Assembly (NCBI GenBank): GCA_949358305.1
Contig: OX442314.1
Span: 55,809,369 to 55,873,368 of the forward strand
From: Strigamia acuminata
Taxonomy: Eukaryota > Arthropoda > Chilopoda > Geophilomorpha > Linotaeniidae
Length of the DNA stretch: 64,000 nucleotides
Direction: 5' to 3'
This document shows positions 1 through 10,516 of the stretch, in pieces. The translations under genes were made by a program, and so were the position numbers. The stretch's first letter is position 1; each line of letters starts with the position of its first letter. Below the pieces are notes generated by a model that did not search any database, was not told the DNA's origin, and was given only the letters and a program-made list of their open reading frames with translations.

Positions 1-289
1 ATACTTGTACATTTTTGTAAATGATTGTAAATTTCTGAATTTCCACTGGATTAATCAATTAATTTAAATTGAAGATCCCATTTTACTCGTTAAACAAAAG
101 GAAACATTCTGCTATCACAGATCGTGGCGCCGATTAGTGGCGGAATATAACACTAATATCGAGATTTAAATGCGATCAATTTATTAATTTAATAAAATAA
201 ATTCGTCGATTTCGTGTGGAAAATATCGCACCCAGGCCCTTTCCTATCTATTGTTGATTTTGCCCTAACCACAAGGGCGCCACTGGTTA

Positions 290-500
290 GGGGCTTCGAG
301 AGTAGCGCGCTTCCGGATGACCGGATGGACGCGTTCAATGGCGGCCGTTGGAAAATTGACCAGGTTTTGTGTTTTCTAATTTGAGACGATTATGAGCTGT
401 TGGTTTAATGAACTTTTCTCGTTTAGGATTTGATCGTAACGGGCTGGCGATGTTTCAACTGCGAAGGTAGGGAAAATACTAGCTTGCAATTCACTAATAA
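290..500 (+). repeat. Dispersed first-exon-like segment, copy 1
   Basis: This stretch has a 'ccggatggacgcgtt' block, an 'aatggcggc' start-like block, a 'gacgattat' block and a 'ttaggattt' acceptor-like block. The same blocks recur in order near 36000-36220 and 57070-57225. In the other two copies the ATG opens a short Met-Ala-Ala-Ala-Gly frame followed by a GTACGT donor-like site, so the family may derive from the promoter and first exon of a host gene. Copy 1 is the most diverged and lacks the clean GC-rich codons. No gene body follows it. Confidence 0.5.
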
Positions 501-514
501 TAGGTGTGATGTTG

Positions 515-700
515 GATCCACCCAGCCTCCATGAGCAGCAAAACAGTAAAGCGTACCGACCCCGTCATTCATGGGGATAACCTCCCTGTTTGTGACTGGG
601 TGGTTGCTGTATGGCGGGCCAAGGAGGCACAGCCAGCATTTGGGTTAAACAAGGGAACTCAGACCCCTAGACAACAGATTGCAGGTCACAAATTTTCCAA
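515..700 (+). repeat. Fragment of the dispersed repeat found near 52.5 and 54.2 kb
   Basis: It shares ordered blocks with those regions, such as 'cgaccccgtcattcatggg' here against 'cgaccacgtcactcgtggg' near 52818, and 'cccctagacaac' followed by 'gattgcaggtca' here or 'gattaaaggcc' there. It is a diverged partial copy. The 64-codon ORF over it has no recognisable protein character. Confidence 0.45.
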
Positions 701-2139
701 TTCTTGTGAACTTTATTTTGATTAGTTTTCTGTACTTACAGTTTGAAGTTGCGATTAATGGAGTCGCAGCGTGGAGTCGCAGCACTTGATGTGTTCGTAT
801 TGCCACTGCAATGCAGTATATTGATGTTGTGTCGGTAGGAAGAATAATTTAAAATTAATGACAACATAAATAATTTATCACAGAGACATACGGTACTATA
901 ATTGCATACTTGATTATAACTAATCACCAGTTGAATGTCAGAAAAGCAACCATTAAAATGTTTTGAATGTTTGTCAGAAAAAATAATGATGTTTAATCAC
1001 TGTGGTTACATTTCTTCTCCGAACATGTTGTTGAAAATTTTTATTGACAATTTTGGTGTCAAAACATAAAACGAATGGTGAACCAACTAATATTTGCAAA
1101 TACTTTTTATGGGTTTTGGAAGCAAATGAATTTATATTTTTGAGTTTGCTGATGTATTTAAATCACTCTTTTATGCTTTCACGTGCAGCAAAATTTAAAT
1201 GTTTTTACTTTACTTTACTTCAATGTACGTGTTGCGTGTGTGACTTCAAACACGAGGAATGTGAAAACTGGCGTTTTACTCCAGGGTTCACATTCTCTTT
1301 AATGTGACATTTATGTGTTATTTTGTGTATTTTGATTTATTAATATTTTTGCAATTTGTATTTGATTTCATAACATTTGATTTAGGTTCACTTTCCCTTT
1401 AATGTGTAAAATTAGTGTTATTTTCATGAAACTTGATTTAATAATGTTTTTTATTTGATATTTGTTCTTATTAATTCTTATTATCATATTTTAGTGTCTT
1501 TATTTGCTAATTTTTATATTTCTTGAATTGATATTTTGCATTTGCATTTAGTGTGTTTTTTTCATTTGTTTATTTGCAATATTTAGTGTCATTAACGTTT
1601 TTAATTAGATTGGGTTAGATTTGTTGTCACTCAACCTGGCTTCAGCTCCCCTCTTAAGAATGCAGCAGAAGCCAATTAACGGATTAGTGTTGCTCCAATG
1701 GGAAGCAGGCTGTGGATTTATTTCAAAATACACATTTATACTTACAAAGAACCCAGAGACTTTTGGAACGATTTAAACGATTGGATTCAACACAAGGTTT
1801 GTGTGTTTAGGGACAATTTTACTTGAAGAAGTATGTGCCGCAAATGTGTAAATGCGCCACCAGTCATGCGCATAGTGCTGTCTTCAATAATGTTAGCATC
1901 ACAGCCAAAAATCCTGGGACACCAACTCGAAATTAAATTCACAAATTTTAATTTACAAAATAAAGTACAAAAAAATAACAAAATGAAAAAAATGTTGTAG
2001 CCGTCATGTTCAGCCAGATACCGAGGGAAAATATCTGCAAACAAAATCAATATAAATTGTTTTAATGCTAAGTTATCTGCATATTTGCATCTTTCACTGG
2101 ATTCATAATACTTGGGACAGAGCAAACACAAATCATAAT
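701..2139. other. AT-rich non-coding stretch, no gene seen
   Basis: No supported coding exon on either strand. A roughly 85-bp block at 1018-1103 recurs with few differences at 55832-55920, so this is dispersed repeat DNA at least in part. The small ORFs here have compositions typical of random AT-rich frames. Confidence 0.5.
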
Positions 2140-2365
2140 ACCTGGGACAGAGATTAAAATCAGTTTTTTGTTGTATCTCTATTGGCTTTAATTATATCTT
2201 GAAGTCGTCTTGGCACAGAATTGATTAAATCTGAACACTTCCATGCTGGAAAGTTTTCTCGTAACTTTTTCAAAATAGCAGAAAGTTGATCTTTTGTAGC
2301 AGGTTTCTTTTATCGGATTTCAGACTTTAATATTCCCTAAACAATTTTAATTGGGTTAAGATTAG
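2140..2365 (-). pseudogene. Tc1-like transposase, C-terminal fragment
   Basis: Read on the minus strand, the segment encodes a tail of the Tc1 type: an aromatic 'FPAW' region, then a serine-valine-proline-arginine-arginine motif (SVPRRLQ) followed by an isoleucine-lysine stretch and a stop. This matches the end of Tc1/mariner (IS630-like) transposases, where SMPRR and VIK precede the stop. A longer relative lies at 17805-18510 on the same strand, and both end at the same 'ctgggacagag' terminal sequence. Catalytic residues are missing, so the fragment is inactive. Confidence 0.6.
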
Positions 2366-3135
2366 GTTAATCAGTTAAACAACAATTGTCTTTATTTAGC
2401 AGAGTTACAGCTTTTATATGTATTCAAAGAATGTTCGAATTGGCTAATCCCTAATCTGTGTGCCGTACGTTATCTCATAAGTCTCGCTGGCGTCTCGTTG
2501 TCCATTTCGTGGGTCGAAACTCAACTAACACTCCGTACATCCCAACCTATCCACTTCACGGACCGTCAGTTGCTCGTTCTTCAACAACCTATTTTTGCGT
2601 TTTTTCTAAACAAACCAGTGATCAATTAATTCATTTGGTTCTAGAGGCATTTCAACGGCGCAATAAAATGTACAAAAAAGTGGATAGAAAACAGGATTCA
2701 TATGGGTAAACATGGCATCTAAACACGTGATGATGGCAAAAAACTCAGAGGGCTAAATATGAGTCCCCGATGAGGAATTACAAAGACTTAAGCGGTAAGC
2801 CTAGAAGAAAAGTAGAGGCTTATGAGACTCTGGCTACTCAAGAAGAAAGCTCTTAACAAGTCAAAGCGCCAACTAATTCTGCACCAAATAAAAGGTTGCA
2901 AACTAAAAGGTAAACTTGCGTCAGATTGAGAGGACCAATCACAAACAGTTAGAGTAGCCAATAGGACGCATTGGTGAATAATGATGAGATGACTTATCAA
3001 AACGCATCACAAGGAGGAGAAAGTAAAGGATAAACGAGGGAAAAACAGGAGTAATGGATAAATAAACACAAGGGAAGGACTGAATTAGAAAACAAAACAA
3101 ATGAATGAAATTAAACAATACAAATGAAAACGGGA
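2366..3135. other. No gene recognised
   Basis: Several short overlapping ORFs occur on both strands but none has a recognisable domain, splice context or start region. I see nothing I can support here. Confidence 0.4.
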
Positions 3136-3545
3136 TTAACCTTCCCATAGCCAAGCCTAGTTTCCACCATTGCTAGCTGTGGTCGGTCAAATCGGCCTTC
3201 TTTTAAAATGCTTCTGCGCATGTGCAGAATCACATTTTTCCTGGTGCAATCGCATTTTTCCTGGCAAAAGCACATGTTTTAGGACTAATTTTAATACGCC
3301 ACCTAGTGCAAACAGATGGCAAAGCAGTGTACGGCGCTCCGATTAAGGGTGTTTTATGTTACAAATATTAAATTATCTTAATAATAATTGAAAAACTATT
3401 TGTATTTAGACATTATAAAATAAGAAAAAAAAGTTTTTGAGGAATACAAGTTAACCTCATTAATTAATTATCAGATAAAAAAGAATTACAGTGATTTTTC
3501 CACTTCTGTAATTTTTTTGACCCACCATGGCTATGGGAAGGTTAA
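3136..3545. mobile_element. piggyBac-type MITE with TTAA target duplication
   Basis: The element runs from 3140 to 3541 and is bounded by TTAA at 3136-3139 and 3542-3545. Its ends form an inverted repeat, CCTTCCCATAGCCA on the left and TGGCTATGGGAAGG on the right. A TTAA duplication with a terminal CC is diagnostic of the piggyBac superfamily. The roughly 400-bp interior has no transposase frame, so this is a non-autonomous copy dependent on an element elsewhere. Confidence 0.8.
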
Positions 3546-4204
3546 CGCGTTTGTTAAACTCGTGAAAATTTGGGCTGTGAGAAATTGAATTTGGATTTGT
3601 TGGTGTATATGGCGAAAAAGTTTATCACTTCGAGCAAAAAGATGGCAATTTTCAAGAAGGACTATTCTACAGCCATCAAAGCCATTGATGAAAATGACGG
3701 TGACAAAAGTCAGGGAATGATTGACCAGTTTTTGCATTTTAGTTTATTGGAATAATCAAATTTAGATAAAATAATGTGTTGAAGCGTATACTGAGACCAT
3801 TCTCGCGAATTAGAATACCAATCAGAGAGCTCTGGGAGTAGTTGATATTTCCCAGCATAATATAACACGATAATGGCAACTACTTTAAAAGGTGCAAAAT
3901 AAATTGTTAAAGTGAAGTTTCTGAGCAAAATTATATAAATAATTTGGTTGATGTTCGTGTTCAGAAAAAAACTATTTTCAACTTTGACAACTGCACATTC
4001 CTTGCATTCCACGCCCGTCCCGCAGCCCCAGCGGGCACCCGCACCGCAACACGTCTCCTGATGACGAGTTGCAGGTTTCCCCCCGCCCACCCAGCATGAC
4101 CACTGTCCACTACTGTGTCCATCTATCGCGCCTGATTCGAGGAATCGACGGAAGCCGCGCGTCAAACTCGACTCTTGAATTATGCACTTAAACTAATACA
4201 TCCA
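3546..4204. other. No gene recognised; upstream flank of unit A
   Basis: A short plus-strand ORF at 3570-3755 and a longer minus-strand ORF at 3710-4165 are both low-complexity shadows without domain signal. Nothing here is supported as a gene. Confidence 0.4.
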
Positions 4205-4809
4205 TCAAGCGAAAGAAGAAGGAAGTCATTTTTTTGTATATATTCATTCATATTTTGGGAATCTATTCTTGAAAAATATCCGTTTACGTACACCCTGATG
4301 CAATTTTCTAGTTCAATACTTTCCAGAACAACAATGTGAAACTCAACTGGAATTGGAATGCCCGCCATGACGCCTCATCCACTCGGAACGACGAAACAAC
4401 AACGTGTCGTGTGCGCCGCGGCCAAAACGGGCACTGAGGAACGGAAAATACCTCGCAGAAAACTCGCAAATCCGTAAATATAATTTAACGCAATGCTACT
4501 TGATTTGTTTTTGTGAATAGAAATGAATTTTTTAGAGGTTTCGGCGCAAACAAGAGAGATTGGGCGCGCTATTTCGCCGAATCATTAAGCCTATCGCAGC
4601 GATCGTGACGATCTCATCTGTAATCCCTACGAGACTCTACGCCCATTAACCCAGAACTTTCAGCAGGTTTTAGTCGTTAATTCAACTTCTTTGCACTGTG
4701 AGCCATCAATTCCATCCTCCGTGTACAAGGTATGATTTTAGGATCACAAATACAGTCGCAGCCATTCCTCCACTCAAGTTCATATTGTGTTACTTTATAG
4801 AAATCAAAA
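4205..4809 (+). promoter_or_regulatory. 5' leader of zinc-finger unit A
   Basis: This segment is homologous to the regions just before the other zinc-finger ORFs (7528-8237, 15831-16282, 31315-32854) and to an orphan copy at 35546-35764. Shared blocks include 'ttgaaaaatatc', 'aactggaattggaatgccc', 'gggcactgag' and 'cagtcgc'. In the sister unit B a small intron sits near the end of the leader. Here the equivalent of that intron has shrunk to a remnant around 4730-4742. It probably contains the promoter and 5' UTR, but no TATA box or transcription start can be assigned by eye. Confidence 0.5.
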
Positions 4810-5577
4810 ATGGATAAAAAACGTCAGGATTTCTGTTGCAACTTGTGTGATTATTTGTGTTCATATTATTCGCAATTGAAACAACACATGCTTAAACACA
4901 CTGGCGAAAAACCATTCAAGTGCCATTTGTGTGAATATTCTTGTGTTCAAAGTGGGAACTTAAAAAAACATTTATTAATTCATACTGGGGAAAAAACATT
5001 CAAGTGTCATTTGTGTGCTTATTCTTCAGTTCGAAATGGGGATTTAAAAAATCATTTGTTAATACATTCTGGGGAAAAACCATTCAAGTGTCATTTGTGT
5101 GATCATTCTTGTGTTGAAAGTGGGAATTTAAAAAAACATTTATTAATCCATACTGGAGAAAAACCATTCAAGTGTCATTTGTGTGTTTATTCTTGTGTTA
5201 GAAGTGGGGATTTAAAAAAACATTTATTAACTCATACTGGGAAAAAACCATTAAAATGTCATTTGTGTGCTTATTCCAGTATTACAAGTGATCAACTAAA
5301 AAATCATATTGCAACCCATACTGAGGTAAAATCATTCAAGTGTCATTTGTGTGCTTTTTCTTGTGTTAGAAGTGGGAATTTAAAAAGACATTTATTAATA
5401 CATACTGGGGAAAAACCATTCAAGTGTCATTTTTGTCTTTTTTCCTGCACTCAAAGTGGGAATTTAAGAACACATATTGTAACCCATACAGGGGAAAAAC
5501 CATTCAAGTGTCATTTGTGTGCTTATTCTTGTGTTCAAAGTGGGCAACTAAAAATACACGGCTTGAAAAAACATTAA
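4810..5577 (+). CDS. C2H2 zinc-finger protein, 9 fingers (unit A)
   Basis: A single-exon ORF of 255 codons starting at ATG in the conserved context 'aaaatcaaaaATGGA', which is shared by all four paralogs and fixes the start. After a short basic start (MDKKRQDF) it is made entirely of nine C2H2 fingers of the form C-x2-C...H-x3-H, joined by TGEKPFK-type linkers. Linkers 3-4, 5-6 and 6-7 are altered, and the last finger has H-x4-H. Such tandem Kruppel-type fingers bind DNA in the nucleus. There is no KRAB, BTB, ZAD or other partner domain, so whether it activates or represses cannot be read. The last finger ends at the stop without the tail seen in unit C. Paralogs: 8238, 16283 and 32855. Confidence 0.85.
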   Translation: MDKKRQDFCCNLCDYLCSYYSQLKQHMLKHTGEKPFKCHLCEYSCVQSGNLKKHLLIHTGEKTFKCHLCAYSSVRNGDLKNHLLIHSGEKPFKCHLCDHSCVESGNLKKHLLIHTGEKPFKCHLCVYSCVRSGDLKKHLLTHTGKKPLKCHLCAYSSITSDQLKNHIATHTEVKSFKCHLCAFSCVRSGNLKRHLLIHTGEKPFKCHFCLFSCTQSGNLRTHIVTHTGEKPFKCHLCAYSCVQSGQLKIHGLKKH

Positions 5578-6155
5578 ACTAAGCATACAAATTAAAAACT
5601 TTTGCATTTGTTTATTGCGTTCATAACTCTGAAATTCACCACGGTTAATTAATTTCTAATTTTATTTGTGTATTTCATTTTGTATTTTTCAAATAACATT
5701 ATTACTTTTTTTAGTGAAAAGTTTGGAAACTTAAATGTGTTGAATTGTATTTTTTTTTCTCGTTTAATTTCTCAATGTATAAAACACAAACGAAACCTGT
5801 AAAACCCCAATTTCAAATAAAATGTAAAAATTTCTTTTCCGCTTACACATACTGTATTTGACAAACGGATTATTAAAAATAACATTGCATTCGGGATTGT
5901 TCAAATTTTCTTCAACTGCGTGTCCATCATGCCAACATCTCTGGACATTTATACAACTCCAGAATGCCATTAGGAACGCCATCTAAGGGAAAAAAACCGC
6001 TGATTAAAATATGGCTTTGTTTCAACCAGTCAAATGTTAGTTACGACCTAGGTTAGTGTTGACTTAAGCAATTAGTTGGCATTGTTAAAACATCATAATT
6101 GTGCTTTGAAGTTAAAATAAAATAACAGTTTATCATCAAAGCACACGCATCTTAC
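5578..6155 (+). other. 3' region of unit A with DEG/ENaC exon-1 remnant
   Basis: The 3' sequence is shared with units B, C and D. From about 5940 it carries 'ccaacatctctggacatttatacaactcc' in pieces and then an ATG-like start equivalent to the 33939 DEG/ENaC remnant. Homology to that remnant ends near 6035. The piece is too short to encode a channel. It marks this unit as sharing the longer ENaC capture with unit D. Confidence 0.5.
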
Positions 6156-6960
6156 CTAGGTGCTTTTAATTAACACTAACTCTCTTACGAAATGAAATTT
6201 GATATCTACGTGCTTTGTTTTACGATTTTTCCTTCTAGATTTAGTAAAATCAATCGTTGCAATATTGACACAATAAAGGATACGGTGAGAATCTTGTTTA
6301 TGTCCCGGAATTATTTCATTCATTACGCGGATTATCCACATGTGATCCTTGGATGACTCAGCAAGAGTCACAAATCCAGACTCCATGGTCGGTAAAGTAA
6401 CTTCTTGATGTTTAAAAGCTCGCCAGAAAACTTCGGCATCGCCCAACATAACGATCGTACCTCCCATGGAAATTCTGTCATCTCTATTATTTGCATAGTC
6501 AGCATCACAGTACGTGGTTTCTGCATATTCTGAATATAACTTCAGCTTGTAGGATCTTGTATATTCCAAATATCCCAATACATTCAATAAAGCTTTACAG
6601 TGCTCTTCATCTGGATTCGACTGGAATTGACTTAAGATGTTGACCAAACATGATATATCCGGGCGTGTCCTCGAACCTATAAATGCTAGACATCCCAATA
6701 AATTTTGGTAAAGTTTGTCTTCCATTAATTCACATTCCACGAAACGATGTGGTGAATCCGCTTTAGATAGTTTTATATCGTTAGCTATAAAAAGTGTCCT
6801 AAGTTTATAATCATACTGTGCAAATCTTGTTATCACCTTTTCAATGTAAGATTGCTGATGTATATACAGATTTCCTTCATTATATAGAAATTCAACTCCT
6901 AATAATTTCTTCGTCAATCCCATAATAACAATATCGAATTTGGTCTTAATCAGTTCCAGA
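6156..6960 (-). pseudogene. Ty1/copia polymerase fragment (RT end and RNase H)
   Basis: A minus-strand frame of about 265 codons shows the end of a copia reverse transcriptase (LLGVEF, then LGCLAFIGSRTRPDIS, where copia elements have Y..G.L.Y...TRPDI) followed by RNase H. RNase H signs are a CDADYANNRDDRISMGG block, a TMESGFVTLAESSKD block with the E of the active site, and KHVDIKFHFVREL near the end. Gag, protease, integrase and the YVDD part of RT are missing upstream, and the frame ends just after FVREL. It is a truncated, dead copy lying next to an LTR-like segment (6965-7520). Confidence 0.85.
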
Positions 6961-6964
6961 ACTT

Positions 6965-7520
6965 CAGTAGATCATGACAAGAGCTGTCATTTCCGGTTTG
7001 CATGGGGGTATATGCTCTGGCTGGACAATGTGTTGTCCACTGCTCCAGTAGGGACATGAGTCCCCCATATCCCACCAATCACTGAGTGTAGAGGTTAGAT
7101 ACTGAGGCCACTTGTCTAATTAGAGGATCTCCAAGTGTTCAACAGGAACCTAGGTTTATTTACATGGAAGAACCTAGCTCTCTCCTAGGGAAAGACAGGA
7201 ACTGGATAGCCAGGACACATTTGGATTAAGTCTTTTGACTTAATCCACATGGTGTACATATTTGATGCAGGTGTGAGGAATAATTAAACCTTTAACCTAG
7301 TTTTATGATAAACTCGATGAATATTACAATAAAGCTGGCAAAACTACTGATTTAATATAAATAAACGAGCACAACATACATGTTAAACTAGCATAAAACT
7401 CAGTTTAAACTCAAACAATGTAAATCTAGTTAAATTTGCTGCTAAATGTCAAAAGCGCCATCTATTGACATATTTAGGCACTTATTAAGTAAATACATCG
7501 TGATTGTCACACATTGTCAT
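6965..7520 (-). repeat. LTR-like segment related to 43050-44680
   Basis: Read on the minus strand it begins with TGTGACAATCACGATG near 7515, has 'agatggcgct' shortly after, and near its other end 'accggaaat', with similar blocks at matching positions in the 43-44.7 kb segment. It lies on the 5' side of the copia fragment at 6156-6960, where a 5' LTR of that element would sit after an internal deletion. The LTR assignment is an inference. The matching 3' LTR is not seen. Confidence 0.4.
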
Positions 7521-7527
7521 GACAGCA

Positions 7528-8237
7528 AATTTTTTTTTATTTGAAAACACAATCCGAATTCGATACCAACTCGAAACCTGATCTGAGGAAGTCATTTATT
7601 TAATACATATACATTCGTACATATTGAGGGAATCATTTGTTGAAAAATATCTTTATAAAACTATACATACATCCTGATGTGATTTTCTAGTTCAATACTT
7701 TCCAGTACAACAATGTGAAACTCAACTGGAATTGGAATGCCCGCCATGACACCTCATCCTCACGCAACGACGGAACATCGACGTGTTGTGTGCGGCCAAA
7801 ACGAGCACTGAGAACGAAAAATATCTCGCAGAATACTCGCAAATCTGTAGATATAATTTAGCGCAATGCTTGTTGATTTGTGTTTGTGAATAGAAATGAA
7901 TTTTTTTAGAGGTTTCAGCGCAAACAAGACAGATCGGGCGCGCTATTTCCCAGAATCTTTAACTCTATCGTCGCGATTGTGCTGATCTCCTCTGTAATCT
8001 CCACGGGACACAATTACCCAGAAATTTTAGCATGTTTTAGTACATTGATTTAACTTCCTTGCACTGTGATCCATCAATTCCATACTCACAAATCAGTGTA
8101 CACGGTATGATTTTTTATGAGGTTAATAAACTAGTTTTCTTGTTTTAATTTCAGGACGAGTATTCATTTTGTGATAAATACAGTCGCTGCCAATTCTCCA
8201 CTCAAGTTCATATTGGATTGCTTCATCAAAATCAAAA
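7528..8237 (+). promoter_or_regulatory. 5' leader of zinc-finger unit B with a 50-bp intron
   Basis: Homologous to the leader of units A, C and D. Near its end is a candidate intron at 8105-8154 with a GTATGA donor after 'acacg' and a 'tttaatttcag' acceptor. It lies wholly in the 5' UTR, so the protein is encoded by one exon. In units C and D the donor position reads GC instead of GT. Confidence 0.5.
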
Positions 8238-8573
8238 ATGGAAAAAAAACGTCAGGATTTCTGTTGCAACCTGTGTGATTATTCGTGTTCATATTATTTG
8301 CAATTGAGACAACACATGCTGAAACATACTGGCGAAAAACCATTCAAGTGTCATTTGTGTGCATATTCCTGTGTTCAAAGTGGGCATTTAAAAACTCATT
8401 TGTCAATACATACTGGGGAAAAACCATTTTCGTGCCATTTTTGTTCTTATTACTGCACTCAAAGTGGACAACTAAGAAGCCACATTGCATCCCGCCATAC
8501 TGGGGAAAAACCATTCAAGTGTCATGTATGTGCTCATGCCTATTCACGAAATGATAGACTGAAAAACATTTAA
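8238..8573 (+). CDS. C2H2 zinc-finger protein, 3 fingers plus a broken fourth (unit B)
   Basis: A 111-codon single-exon ORF starting MEKKRQDF in the same ATG context as its paralogs. Three complete fingers follow with TGEKPFK linkers. The third has H-x4-H and corresponds to finger 11 of unit C. The fourth has both cysteines (CHVC) but stops at RLKNI, before its histidines. The matching finger of unit C continues to HLTKH. A change near 8565 thus truncates the last finger. Compared with unit C, eight central fingers are absent. It may still be a small DNA-binding protein, or a decaying copy. A DIRS element sits 80 bp past the stop. Confidence 0.7.
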   Translation: MEKKRQDFCCNLCDYSCSYYLQLRQHMLKHTGEKPFKCHLCAYSCVQSGHLKTHLSIHTGEKPFSCHFCSYYCTQSGQLRSHIASRHTGEKPFKCHVCAHAYSRNDRLKNI

Positions 8574-8668
8574 CTAAGCATGCAAATTAAAAACTTTTGC
8601 GTTTGTTTATTACGTTCACAACTCTTAGATTCACCAAGGTTACTTAATTTCTAATTATATTACAGCTT

Positions 8669-8804
8669 AGGCAATAAATGTTGTTAACTATAGGCTTGTC
8701 CAATTATTAAAATAAATACTAGTACTTTAAAGAAAAAATACCAGGTGGAGGGGTTCACCCCTACTTATGGTCTAGCCCGAGACCTGACCCCCAGTCCAAT
8801 TTTA
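8669..8804 (+). repeat. DIRS left inverted terminal repeat
   Basis: About 136 bp, reverse-complementary with few mismatches to 14764-14899. It starts with 'aggcaataaatgttgtt' and includes 'gagacctgacccccagtcc'. Outside it, 8653-8668 is a left-end extension found only at this end and in the internal complementary region. Confidence 0.85.
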
Positions 8805-8902
8805 CTAGCCAAGTTTTTTGCACGCGTTTTTGCGCGTCCAAGTTTAAATTTGGTTATTCTTTGGTTTTTTCGCTTTTTTGCATCGTTTACCTTCATTTCA
8901 CG

Positions 8903-10516
8903 ATGGGTCCTACTAAACCGAGAGGTAAGAAGCCATCCAATGAATCCAGTGATGTTTCCAACGCAAAAAAAGCACGGGGACCGCGTGGACGCTTGCCCAC
9001 AGCTAAGCCTAACGTCGTCACGACACGCGCTGATGTTCATCGCGATCCCGTCGCATCTCCATCCTCATAGAGAATCCTATTAGATGGGTCCATCGTCAAC
9101 GTTCCGTCAGGCGAGGAGATCGAGCAGTCAGATGAACGTTTCAACGACGTACGGAATTCGATCGGGGCCGAATTTACCGACTCGCAAGCCGCGAAAAATT
9201 CGGCGCCCGTTACCGACTTGGGACTGTCGTCCCAAGCAATCGAGAAGCTCATATTTATGGCTTTCTCGCAAAATCAGGCAGGTGGGGCTCCTCTTCAACG
9301 GGAGGAGTCTACCGAGCGATCCGAAATGTCTCGATCTCGTAGAGACGAGTGGGGGTCGACTCAGTCTGTAAATCACGTAAGTAACTTTTTTTAAAAATAT
9401 AAAAGGATTGTTTTTAAAAATATTCACACTCTCGTTTCTGACTGGTTGTAGTCGGATGTTTTAGAGTACGATTCGGACTCCACTTCTCGCTCTAGCTCGT
9501 CGGATGAAGAGCGACCGATTACCGCAAAATTGTCCCGAAAGGACCGTGAAATCTTGCGTCTTAAGCGGGAGCTTGACAAGAGAGGAAAACAGTCCGTTTC
9601 CTCGCGCACAACTCCGTCCCATTTAGACGGGGACTCAGAACGTTCGTCGGACGATTCCGATAACAACGACGAGGATGCGCCTTTTCTCCACGAAGCGTCG
9701 GCCAAAGAAATTGTGCGAATTTTAAGCAAACCGACTTCAACGGCCAAGAATAACAGCTTTAAAGCCGATTTTCCCTGCCCAACTCGTCAGGTTCCCTTTT
9801 TGAAGAGGAAGAAGATGGACGAAGATGTGGAAGCCTACGTGGGGGCACAAAACACGTCCTTCTCCATTCCGCGAGAACGTTTTTTGCGTCGATTAAACGG
9901 CATGATGGCGCGTGTTGGATTGATTATGGCCAGAATCTACGATCGTTCGTCAACAAACGACCCCATGAACAAAGAAGAATTGCTTTACGCCAACAAAGCC
10001 ATTTTCCAACAAGTTCGAAACGCTATGAATGCAATTAGCGACGAACGACGGTTTAATGTCGTTCAGGGTTTGGGCACAAAGAAATCCGACATGGTGAAAC
10101 ATTTCCGAAATTCGGAGGGCGATACCTTTTTTCATGGACAATTTTTCGAGAGATTCAGTAATCCATATTATCGATTTTGAAAAATATTCAAAAAGCACTT
10201 TTACAAAACTTTTTGTTTTTTCCTTTTAGAAAAGCAAGCCGATCAATTCGCATCGGTGGATAGAGCCAGGAGTAAAAACCCCGCCAAGGGTCCGCGCCGC
10301 GATAGTCGAATCCGTCGTAATTTTAGTCGCCCCGTCGAGAATTTTCAGCGCAGAGATTATTCCCATGCACGACCGGACGACAGGGATCAGAGTAGAAGCT
10401 TCCGTACCCCGGATTACAACAAAGGGCAACAGCAGCCTTTTTGTAAAAACCCCTTCCCCAACAACCGGGGAAGGGGTCGTGGCGGCTTCGCTAGAAACGG
10501 TAACGGCCTGGTGTAG
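8903..10516 (+). CDS. DIRS ORF1, Gag-like protein, three exons, one internal stop
   Basis: Reading from the ATG at 8903, three exons fit together: 8903-9376, 9452-10157 and 10230-10516. The introns have a GTAAGT donor with a 'ttgtag' acceptor (75 bp) and a GTAATC donor with a 'ccttttag' acceptor (72 bp), and the joins keep frame (phases 0 and 1). The product is hydrophilic: a basic, proline-rich start, an acidic serine-rich middle, a helical core (residues around MMARVGLIMARIYD), and an arginine-glycine-rich tail, as in Gag-like proteins of DIRS elements. A TAG at 9068-9070 interrupts exon 1 in frame, so this copy needs readthrough or is dead. The end overlaps the RT ORF. Confidence 0.7.
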